Shown here: positions 1 to 4,531 of the stretch, piece after piece
How the letters are laid out: each line of letters opens with the position of its first letter
Numbering within the stretch: the stretch's first letter is position 1
NCBI GenBank assembly: GCA_949077355.1
Contig: CARUQW010000067.1
Location: 1-6,728, forward strand
Origin: an uncultured Clostridia bacterium
GTDB lineage: Bacteria > Bacillota > Clostridia > TANB77 > CAG-508
Length of the DNA stretch: 6,728 bases
Direction: 5' to 3'
Program-made: the position numbers and the translations under genes
The notes under the pieces: model-generated
Database searches by the model: none
Told to the model about the DNA's origin: nothing
Seen by the model: the letters and a program-made list of their open reading frames with translations, nothing else

Positions 1-7
1 TAATAAA

Positions 8-43
8 AAATGTTGAAGTAATTATTTAACTACCCCAACATTT
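8..43. terminator. Hairpin with T-rich flanks, possible terminator
   Basis: An 8-bp perfect inverted repeat, AAATGTTG at 8-15 and CAACATTT at 36-43, encloses a 20-nt AT-rich loop. Read on the minus strand the stem is followed by TTTTTTATTA; read on the plus strand it is followed by TTTATTATA. It could end transcription of a gene lying left of the window, or back up the terminator at 56-88. The long loop and AT-rich stem make it weak, and no gene in the window requires it. Confidence 0.35.
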
Positions 44-55
44 ATTATAGAACCG

Positions 56-88
56 AAAAAGCAAACTGATTTAAAATCGGTTTGCTTT
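56..88 (-). terminator. Rho-independent terminator of the DUF1064 gene
   Basis: Arms at 58-70 and 76-88 form a 13-bp stem (core GCAAAC/GTTTGC) with one non-canonical pair and a 5-nt loop. On the minus strand it is followed by a run of five T (complement of 56-60). The leftward gene's TAA stop (complement of 87-89) lies at the base of the stem, so termination would occur directly after translation ends. On the plus strand the stem is followed only by TTTATTC, so it is stronger for leftward transcripts. Confidence 0.75.
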
Positions 89-440
89 ATTCGATTTCTG
101 TTATTTTTAAATTAAATTTGTCTTCAAAAACTTTTTTCTTAGCAATATATTCTTTTGTTTTAAATCCTTTTACATCAATTACTTCAGTAGAGTTATCTTT
201 ATGAAAAACAACAAAATCAGCTTTATATTTTAATTTAGGGGCTAGAATGAAAGTAGGTTGCAAACAAAAACCATTAATTTCTTTACTTTGTAATCGTAAT
301 TTTAATTCACAATAGTAATCTGCTTCTTTTTGACTATCAAAAGTATGTCCATCAATCGAAACCTTATTGGCTCTATATTTAGTATTTCTTTTATTTCCAT
401 TAGTAAAATTTTTATAATCATCTACTGTCCAGTGTTCCAT
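87..440 (-). CDS. DUF1064-type PD-(D/E)XK nuclease-fold protein
   Basis: A 117-aa protein resembling DUF1064, a family found mostly in phages and prophages and assigned to the PD-(D/E)XK nuclease-like fold. The layout matches: a basic N-terminal stretch, then the V-x-I-D-G-x-T-F-D-S-x-K-E-A-x-Y-Y block (residues 27-43) with Glu39, an Ile/Gln-rich strand (QPTF, 61-64), ADF with Asp75, and E-V-I-D-V-K-G (86-92) carrying Asp89 and Lys91, followed by T-K-E-Y and K-K-K-x-F. Glu39, Asp75, Asp89 and Lys91 are the likely catalytic set, so it may cut DNA; substrate and role are unknown. The ATG is supported by AAGGAG (complement of 451-456) ten bases upstream. It stands alone with its own promoter and terminator, has no other phage genes beside it here, and is transcribed away from the transporter gene. 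It may be a phage relic or a moron-like gene. Confidence 0.8.
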   Translation of the reverse strand: MEHWTVDDYKNFTNGNKRNTKYRANKVSIDGHTFDSQKEADYYCELKLRLQSKEINGFCLQPTFILAPKLKYKADFVVFHKDNSTEVIDVKGFKTKEYIAKKKVFEDKFNLKITEIE

Positions 441-471
441 TTTTAAAAATCTCCTTGTCTAGTTTTGTACT

Positions 472-500
472 ATTATATAGAAAAAAGTAAAAAAGTGCAA
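472..500 (-). promoter_or_regulatory. Sigma-A-type promoter for the DUF1064 gene
   Basis: On the minus strand, TTGCAC (complement of 495-500) and a perfect TATAAT (complement of 472-477) are separated by exactly 17 bp. The -10 lies about 30 bases upstream of the ATG, which leaves room for the AAGGAG ribosome binding site. No operator-like symmetry was seen. Confidence 0.75.
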
Positions 501-527
501 GAAAAAATATGGGCTTTTTTTTCAAAA

Positions 528-538
528 TATGATAAGAT
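528..538 (+). promoter_or_regulatory. Possible -10 region for the MFS gene
   Basis: TATGAT at 528-533 and the overlapping extended -10 TG-A-TAAGAT at 530-538 are the best rightward -10 candidates in the divergent gap between the two leftmost genes. No convincing -35 box lies at the right distance, so an extended -10 promoter is the likelier reading. It would start transcription around 540-546, ahead of the AGGAG ribosome binding site at 564-568. Confidence 0.3.
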
Positions 539-574
539 AGGTTAAATAATAAAAAATAGAAATAGGAGAGAAAA

Positions 575-1816
575 ATGGAAGGAGAAAAACTAAAGAGAAG
601 AAAAGTAATGGTAAGCAATAGTATTTTACCATATTTTATAGGGATATCAGGAGATTTAATGTTTTTTATAGCAATCTCTACCTTGTTTCTAACTGTAGTA
701 AAAGGATTAACAGCTGCCGAAATTTCATTATTATCAACAATTTCGAATTTGTCATGTATCTTATTACAAATACCAGCTTTAAAAATAATCCAAAAAATAG
801 GAAATGAAAAATCGATACGATTAGGAACATTTATGCTACTGTGTAGTAGTTTATTAATTACTTTTGGCAATCAATATTGGATGATTCTGATTGGATATAT
901 TTTATATCAACCATCTTTTATCTTTAAGAAGATGGATCATGTGGTATTAAAAAGTAATTTGAATTATCTGAAAAAAGGAAATGATTATATTAAAATAGCT
1001 AACAAATCTAATATTATCTATTCAGTTATTACTATGTTAATTGCTTTAATAGCAGGAAATATGTTTGCCAAAAATCATTATACCGCAATGTATTTTTGTA
1101 TTGGTATATGTGTTATTAATGTATTACTATCTTTTTGTATTTTTGATGTAAGTGAAGAGAAAGAAGAAATTGTAAGAAAACAACAATCGAAAACAAAATT
1201 TTCAAAAATAGCCATCATGACAATTTTGTCATTTGCCTTATTATATCCTATTATTAATGTAGGACAAGGTAATGTAACATTATTTATTCAATATAATCTT
1301 CAAGATTATTTTGACATAGGACAAACAGCAATGTATCTGAGTTTTATTATTGTAACATCAAGAATTGCTAGAGTTTTGGGAAATTTACTGTTTAAGAAGA
1401 TATATACTCAATTAAGAGATAAAGTTAGTATTCTATTTGCAATTGTGACAATATTTTCGTTTATGATAATTTTATTAGGAAGTTGTTTTGATACTTCTAC
1501 TATTTTGAAATTTTTATTCATGACAATTGGATTTGATTTAATTCTAGCAATACGAGACTCATTTGATAATTATTCAAATGATTTAATATTAAAAAATAGT
1601 ACAAAAGACCAACAGCAAAAGGCAATTTCTTATTTGCAATTGGCAAGAAGGATTGTAGCAACCACCATCAATTTAGCAATTTCCATGTTATTATTGAAAA
1701 TAGATTTATTCTATATTATTATTTGTTTGATAATATTAACAGTTGCAAGTTTAGGAGTTAATATTAAATTGTATAAAATGGTAAAAGAAAAGGAGGAATC
1801 TTGCTGTGAATACTAA
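575..1816 (+). CDS. Major facilitator superfamily (MFS) transporter
   Basis: A 413-aa integral membrane protein with about twelve hydrophobic segments, roughly at residues 16-43, 47-70, 80-97, 99-115, 146-165, 169-190, 210-230, 250-270, 284-303, 310-325, 358-377 and 378-398. A charged loop around 191-208 divides two six-helix halves. A degenerate motif-A-like stretch (K-I-G-N-E-K-S-I-R, about 73-81) lies after the second helix, as in MFS carriers. Length and topology fit the superfamily; the substrate cannot be read from the sequence. Secondary transport at the cytoplasmic membrane is inferred from family. The ATG has AGGAGAG at 564-570 with good spacing; a later ATG at codon 12 is less well placed. 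Its last 11 bases overlap the GTG start of the methyltransferase, so the two are probably co-transcribed and translationally coupled. The C-terminus is unusual (Cys-Cys-Glu-Tyr), partly because this stretch also holds the next gene's ribosome binding site. Confidence 0.85.
   Translation: MEGEKLKRRKVMVSNSILPYFIGISGDLMFFIAISTLFLTVVKGLTAAEISLLSTISNLSCILLQIPALKIIQKIGNEKSIRLGTFMLLCSSLLITFGNQYWMILIGYILYQPSFIFKKMDHVVLKSNLNYLKKGNDYIKIANKSNIIYSVITMLIALIAGNMFAKNHYTAMYFCIGICVINVLLSFCIFDVSEEKEEIVRKQQSKTKFSKIAIMTILSFALLYPIINVGQGNVTLFIQYNLQDYFDIGQTAMYLSFIIVTSRIARVLGNLLFKKIYTQLRDKVSILFAIVTIFSFMIILLGSCFDTSTILKFLFMTIGFDLILAIRDSFDNYSNDLILKNSTKDQQQKAISYLQLARRIVATTINLAISMLLLKIDLFYIIICLIILTVASLGVNIKLYKMVKEKEESCCEY
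1791..1796 (+). promoter_or_regulatory. AGGAGG ribosome binding site fixing a GTG start
   Basis: A perfect AGGAGG within AAAAGGAGG lies nine bases before GTG at 1806. It decides the start of the methyltransferase: the next ATG in the later frame (1855) has only a weak AGAAGAA upstream. The GTG frame encodes the N-terminal LPEFL..ML..QYG block expected before the conserved R-V-N-T-L-K segment, so the real gene begins here and must change frame later. Confidence 0.85.
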
Positions 1817-2736
1817 ATTACCGGAATTTTTAATTGAGATGCTAGAAGAACAATATGGAAAAGAAACGACTCGGAGCAATCATACAAGGGTATCAAGTTA
1901 AAAGAAAAACTACCTTTCGTGTAAATACACTAAAAGTTCAAATACAAGAAGTAATAGAAATATTAGAACAAAATAACATAGAGTATGATACCGTAGAATG
2001 GAGCAAAGAAGCATTCATTTTAAAGAATGTTTCAGAAAATGAAGTAAGAAATTTAGAATTGTATCAAGAAGGAAAAATTTATTTACAAAATTTATCTTCT
2101 ATGTTACCACCAATTGTATTACAACCCAAACCAGAAAAGGACATCTTAGATATGGCGGCAGCACCAGGTGGAAAAACAACACAAATAGCAGCTATAACAA
2201 ATAACAAAGCAAATATCACAGCCTGTGAAATGAATAAAATTAGAGCAGAACGACTAAAATACAATTTAGAAAAACAAGGAGCTAAAGCCTATGTTATGGT
2301 ACAAGATGCTAGAAAAATAGACGATTTTTTCTCATTTGACCAAATCTTACTAGACGCACCATGCAGTGGAAGTGGAACGCTAAGTCTGTCAAATTACAAC
2401 GAACAGGATGAGAAAATAGCAAAAAACTTTACCCAAAAGCTAATTCAAAAATCAATAGAAACACAAACAGCATTATTAAAAAAGGCCATCAATTTACTAA
2501 AAAAAGGAGAAGAAATGGTATACTCAACTTGCTCTATCTTAGCAAGTGAAAACGAAGAAGTAATCCGAAAAATACTAAAAGAAAATACAGCCAAAAACAA
2601 AATAGAAATTGAGCCAATTACTTTTGAAGGAATTGAAAAATTACCACTCCTTCCAACAAAGATAAAAGGAACCATATGTGTTCTTCCAAACGAGCAATAT
2701 GAAGGCTTCTTTCTTGCTAAAATCAGAAAAATTTAG
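1806..2736 (+). CDS. RsmB/NOP2-family rRNA m5C methyltransferase with +1 frameshift
   Basis: A SAM-dependent RNA cytosine-C5 methyltransferase, probably acting on rRNA. Read from GTG 1806 with one +1 shift it gives 309 aa; without the shift, translation stops at TAA 1899-1901 after 31 residues. Numbered on the joined protein, the N-terminal block LPEFLIEMLEEQYGKETT (5-22) continues as GAIIQGY in the new frame. R-V-N-T-L-K begins near 38, SAM-binding motif I D-M-A-A-A-P-G-G-K is at 115-123, the motif IV D-A-P-C-S-G-S-G contains Cys186, and motif VI S-T-C-S contains Cys242, the usual nucleophile. The C-terminal G-F-F-L-A-K-I-R-K is typical. No C-terminal PUA-like domain is present, so this is the short form of the family. 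The downstream part alone (ATG 1855, 293 aa) keeps all catalytic motifs but loses the N-terminal helix and has no good ribosome binding site. The frame change falls between 1846 and 1898, and the only in-frame CGG there is at 1872. Exact rRNA target unknown. Confidence 0.85.
1872..1875 (+). other. Putative +1 frameshift site, ACT-CGG-A
   Basis: In the frame set by GTG 1806, codon 22 is ACT, codon 23 is CGG (1872-1874) and the next base is A. Skipping the C lets GGA (1873-1875) be read as Gly, giving ...KETT-GAIIQGYQ..., which joins the two parts of the methyltransferase. The later frame is closed upstream by TAG at 1843-1845 and the first frame is closed by TAA at 1899, so any shift must occur in this 53-base span. 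No strong Shine-Dalgarno-like stimulator or downstream hairpin is visible. A one-base assembly error or mutation would look the same. Confidence 0.55.
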
Positions 2737-2745
2737 TGTTTTTCG

Positions 2746-2775
2746 GTTAGTTTTGGTTAGTTTTGGGACAGGCAC
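2746..2775 (-). repeat. Repeat copy A (inverted), left of the GIY-YIG gene
   Basis: The minus strand reads GTGCCTGTCCCAAAACTAAC followed by a second CAAAACTAAC-type block, 30 bp in all. It is identical to copy C (3186-3215), and its first 25 bp are identical to copy B (2801-2825). It starts ten bases after the methyltransferase stop codon. The unit is built as GTGCCTGTCC plus two tandem CAAAACTAAC 10-mers. Confidence 0.9.
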
Positions 2776-2825
2776 AGAACTAGCCATAATGGATACATTG
2801 GTGCCTGTCCCAAAACTAACCAAAA
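2751..2825. repeat. Perfect 25-bp inverted repeat with 25-nt loop
   Basis: Arms at 2751-2775 and 2801-2825 are exact reverse complements over 25 bp, around a 25-nt loop (2776-2800) holding a small CCAT-A-ATGG palindrome at 2784-2792. The RNA would form a very stable stem between the methyltransferase and GIY-YIG coding regions. It has no plus-strand T-run after it, so it is not a standard intrinsic terminator. It could act in mRNA processing or stability, or be the recognition structure of a mobile or repeat-associated element. Confidence 0.9.
2801..2825 (+). repeat. Repeat copy B, directly upstream of the GIY-YIG gene
   Basis: Begins GTGCCTGTCCCAAAACTAAC and matches copy C exactly for 25 bp. 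It is followed by AACAACAAAAGGAGA, in which the second 10-mer has decayed, and this runs straight into the ribosome binding site (AAAGGAG) of the GIY-YIG gene. Copies B and C therefore share both the repeat and the adjacent ACAAAAGGAGA. Confidence 0.9.
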
Positions 2826-2845
2826 AACAACAAAAGGAGAGATTT

Positions 2846-3181
2846 ATGTATTATACCTATATGTTAAGATGTGAAGATAATTCGATTTATACAGGAATTA
2901 CAACAAATGTAGAACATAGAATGAAAGAACATTTTACAAAACAGAATGGAGCAAAATATACTTATACACATACAGCTAAGAGATTAGAAATGGTATGGGA
3001 AACAGAAGATAGAGCACTAGCTTCTAAATTAGAATATCGAATTAAACAGTTAACAAAAGCAAAAAAAGAAGAATTAATTAGAAAAAATAATCTAGAAGAG
3101 CTATTAAAAGAAAACATTGAGTGTGAAAAATATAAAAGATTAGTAGTTTTGGAAGAGGAACTGAAGTATCCATATGGATAG
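2846..3181 (+). CDS. Small GIY-YIG nuclease-domain protein (YazA/YhbQ/UvrC-N-like)
   Basis: A 111-aa protein whose first about 80 residues are a GIY-YIG domain. The opening Y-T-Y-M-L-R-C (3-9) and I-Y-T-G-I-T (14-19) correspond to the two halves of the GIY-YIG signature. Arg25 in the following helix and Glu63 in A-S-K-L-E-Y-R fit the catalytic Arg and metal-binding Glu; G-A-K-Y-T (35-39) is also typical. A charged C-terminal extension of about 30 residues makes it longer than the roughly 80-100 aa usual for YazA/YhbQ. DNA nicking or cleavage is likely from family; the physiological role of such small proteins is poorly defined. The start at 2846 follows AAAGGAG by about six bases. A longer reading through the repeat hairpin from 2678 is possible but would overlap the methyltransferase and translate the inverted repeat, so it is rejected. 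The gene is enclosed by the GTGCCTGTCC repeats, which suggests it may move with them or act on them. Confidence 0.85.
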   Translation: MYYTYMLRCEDNSIYTGITTNVEHRMKEHFTKQNGAKYTYTHTAKRLEMVWETEDRALASKLEYRIKQLTKAKKEELIRKNNLEELLKENIECEKYKRLVVLEEELKYPYG

Positions 3182-3185
3182 CTTT

Positions 3186-3215
3186 GTGCCTGTCCCAAAA
3201 CTAACCAAAACTAAC
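3186..3215 (+). repeat. Repeat copy C, between the GIY-YIG and ZIP genes
   Basis: A 30-bp copy identical to copy A in inverted orientation and to copy B over its first 25 bp. It begins four bases after the GIY-YIG stop and runs directly into the AAAAGGAG ribosome binding site of the ZIP gene. Together B and C are direct repeats bounding the GIY-YIG gene, so recombination between them would delete it cleanly and leave one repeat plus a ribosome binding site ahead of ZIP. Confidence 0.9.
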
Positions 3216-3231
3216 AAAAGGAGATGATAAT

Positions 3232-4009
3232 ATGCAATTAGTAATAGGTTTATTAATACCTTTTTTAGGGACAACTTTAGGGTCAGCAATGGTATTTTTT
3301 ATGAAAGATAAAATGAATAGAAAATTTGAAAAATTACTTTTAGGATTTGCCTCAGGAGTAATGTTAGCCGCATCAATATGGTCTTTAATGATACCAGCAA
3401 TTGATATTGCAGAAGAACAAGGAACAGTGATTTGGGTGCCAGCTAGTATAGGCTTCTTATTAGGAATTATATTTTTACTTGCTTTAGACTGTTTGATTCC
3501 CCATCTGCATTTAGAAAGTAGTAAACCAGAGGGAGTAAAAGCTAGATTGAAAAAAACTACAATGATGTTGTTTGCCGTAACACTCCACAACATACCAGAA
3601 GGAATGGCCGCAGGTGTGATTTTTGCAGGAGCAATGATTGGAAATACAGGCGTAACAATGGTAGGCGCATTTGTATTAGCGATTCGGACTTGCCATTCAA
3701 AATTTTCCAGAAGGTGCGATTATATCAATGCCTTTAAAAAGTGAAGGAGTATCGAAAACAAAAGCATTCCTTTATGGGACTTTGACAGGTGTAGTTGAAC
3801 CAATTGGGGCAATTATCACAATATTACTTACCAATACAGTGATAACAATACTTCCTTATTTATTATCATTTGCTGCAGGAGCTATGATTTATGTAGTGGT
3901 TGAAGAACTAATACCAGAATCACATAATGGAGAACATTCTAATATTGGAACAATAGGAGTAGCATTAGGATTTATCATGATGATGATATTAGATATAGCT
4001 TTAGGATAA
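3232..4009 (+). CDS. ZIP-family divalent metal transporter with +1 frameshift
   Basis: A probable zinc or related divalent-metal importer of the ZIP family (cytoplasmic membrane, eight helices). With one +1 shift it is 258 aa, a normal length for bacterial ZIPs; without it, translation ends at 3744 after 170 residues and loses the second metal-binding helix and all later helices. Visible marks are L-G-F-A-S-G-V-M-L-A-A-S (37-48), H-N-I-P-E-G (119-124) in helix IV and, in the new frame, A-I-G-L-A-I-Q-N-F-P-E-G (150-161) in helix V, followed by further hydrophobic helices and V-V-E-E-L-I-P-E-S-H. His119, Glu123, Gln156/Asn157 and Glu160 are the expected metal ligands. The ATG has AAAAGGAG upstream, adjoining repeat copy C. 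The downstream part (ATG 3728) has no convincing ribosome binding site and would be non-functional alone. It lies upstream of a metal-efflux operon, consistent with a role in metal homeostasis. A decayed pseudogene is possible, but no other damage is seen. Confidence 0.87.
3685..3688 (+). other. Putative +1 frameshift site, ATT-CGG-A
   Basis: Codon 152 of the ZIP gene is CGG (3685-3687), preceded by ATT and followed by A. Skipping the C gives GGA (Gly) and continues as L-A-I-Q-N-F-P-E-G, the helix-V signature of ZIP transporters; Gly at this place fits the family better than Arg. The downstream frame is closed by TAG at 3677-3679, so the shift cannot occur earlier than 3680. It must also occur before the signature begins, which confines it to a few bases around the CGG. 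No stimulatory Shine-Dalgarno-like sequence or strong hairpin is evident nearby. Confidence 0.6.
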
Positions 4010-4022
4010 AAAGTGAAGATAC

Positions 4023-4050
4023 TTTAACATATTTTTAGTTAAAAAATTTT
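4023..4050 (+). terminator. Weak AT-rich hairpin after the ZIP gene
   Basis: TTTAAC (4023-4028) and GTTAAA (4038-4043) can pair across a 9-nt loop and are followed by AAATTTT. The stem has only one G-C pair, so it is a poor intrinsic terminator, but it is the only candidate between ZIP and the promoter of the metal-efflux operon. Confidence 0.25.
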
Positions 4051-4061
4051 TATAGAAACTA

Positions 4062-4091
4062 TTGACAGTTGAATACACATTCACATATAAT
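4062..4091 (+). promoter_or_regulatory. Consensus sigma-A promoter of the metal-efflux operon
   Basis: A perfect TTGACA (4062-4067) and a perfect TATAAT (4086-4091) are separated by 18 bp. Transcription should start near 4098. This is a strong promoter that would need active repression, in keeping with two operator-like sequences lying on it and just after it. Confidence 0.85.
4067..4086 (+). promoter_or_regulatory. Operator-like repeat 1 (in promoter spacer)
   Basis: AGTTGAATACACATTCACAT contains the dyad TGAAT-ACAC-ATTCA (4070-4083), similar in style to the imperfect palindromes bound by ArsR/SmtB-family repressors. It fills the gap between the -35 and -10 boxes, so a bound repressor would block RNA polymerase. 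It matches the second element at 16 of 20 positions. Confidence 0.6.
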
Positions 4092-4099
4092 ATAAGAAA

Positions 4100-4119
4100 A
4101 GTTGAATAAACACTCAACT
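4100..4119 (+). promoter_or_regulatory. Operator-like repeat 2 (just after the start site)
   Basis: AGTTGAATAAACACTCAACT is a dyad with perfect 6-bp outer arms (AGTTGA/TCAACT). It lies 33 bp, about three helical turns, downstream of the first element on the same face of the DNA. This would let two repressor dimers sit side by side across the promoter and start site. Confidence 0.65.
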
Positions 4120-4148
4120 ATTATAAGAGAAAATAAGGAGGAAATCAA

Positions 4149-4511
4149 ATGTCTAAAAATGAATTTATATGTGATTGTAGTATCATCCATCAAGAGATAG
4201 TTGACAAGACAATAAGAAATATGCTGGAGGAAGATATATTTAATAAATTAGCAGAATTTTTTAAAATTCTTGGAGATACCACTCGAGTAAAAATATTATT
4301 TGCACTAGATAAAAATGAAATGTGCGTATGTGATATTGCAAATGTTTTAGGGATGAGTAAATCATCAATTTCACATCAATTAGGAACGTTAAGAAGAAGT
4401 GGAATTGTTAAGTGTAGAAAATCTGGCAAAGAAGTTTTTTATATGCTAGATGACGAACATGTAAAAGAAGTATTTGAAATAGGAGTAGAACATATAGAAC
4501 ATAAAAAATAA
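4149..4511 (+). CDS. cadC: CadC/SmtB-type metal-sensing ArsR-family repressor
   Basis: A 120-aa winged-helix repressor expected to leave its operator when it binds Cd, Pb or Zn. It carries the CadC-type thiolate site: Cys8 and Cys10 near the N-terminus plus Cys59 and Cys61 in C-V-C-D-I-A. CadC of Staphylococcus aureus has C-x3-C at the N-terminus, so the C-x-C here is a variant. The helix-turn-helix spans about 60-83 (V-L-G-M-S-K-S-S-I-S-H-Q-L-G-T-L), followed by the wing (K-S-G-K-E-V-F-Y). The C-terminal helix keeps the alpha-5 zinc-site pattern D102-x-H104 ... H115-x-x-H118 seen in SmtB-like sensors, so both site types may be present. AAGGAGG lies eight bases before the ATG. It is first in the operon with the HMA protein and pump, behind a strong promoter with two operator-like elements, so autoregulation is the natural inference. 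Confidence 0.9.
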   Translation: MSKNEFICDCSIIHQEIVDKTIRNMLEEDIFNKLAEFFKILGDTTRVKILFALDKNEMCVCDIANVLGMSKSSISHQLGTLRRSGIVKCRKSGKEVFYMLDDEHVKEVFEIGVEHIEHKK

Positions 4512-4531
4512 AAATTTGGAGGTATAAGAAT

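Noticed and set aside
1..90. CRISPR, tRNA or riboswitch at the left edge
   Set aside because: Only two simple hairpins are present. There is no repeated spacer pattern, no cloverleaf and no recognisable riboswitch core.
418..870. Minus-strand frame over the DUF1064/MFS gap and the start of MFS
   Set aside because: It runs opposite to a well-supported MFS gene, has no ribosome binding site, and shows low-complexity Phe/Leu content typical of the reverse strand of an AT-rich membrane-protein gene.
1855..2736. Methyltransferase starting at ATG 1855 as an ordinary unshifted gene
   Set aside because: It has no good ribosome binding site, and the GTG frame at 1806 with AGGAGG encodes the expected N-terminal segment. 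It stays possible as a minor internal start.
2678..3181. Longer 167-aa reading of the GIY-YIG gene starting inside the methyltransferase
   Set aside because: It would overlap the methyltransferase coding end and translate the inverted repeat. The start at 2846 has a good ribosome binding site and begins right at the GIY-YIG motif.
3728..4009. A separate 93-aa membrane protein after the ZIP gene
   Set aside because: Its frame opens upstream of the ATG with the ZIP helix-V signature and continues into the last ZIP helices. There is no proper ribosome binding site, so it is the second part of ZIP.
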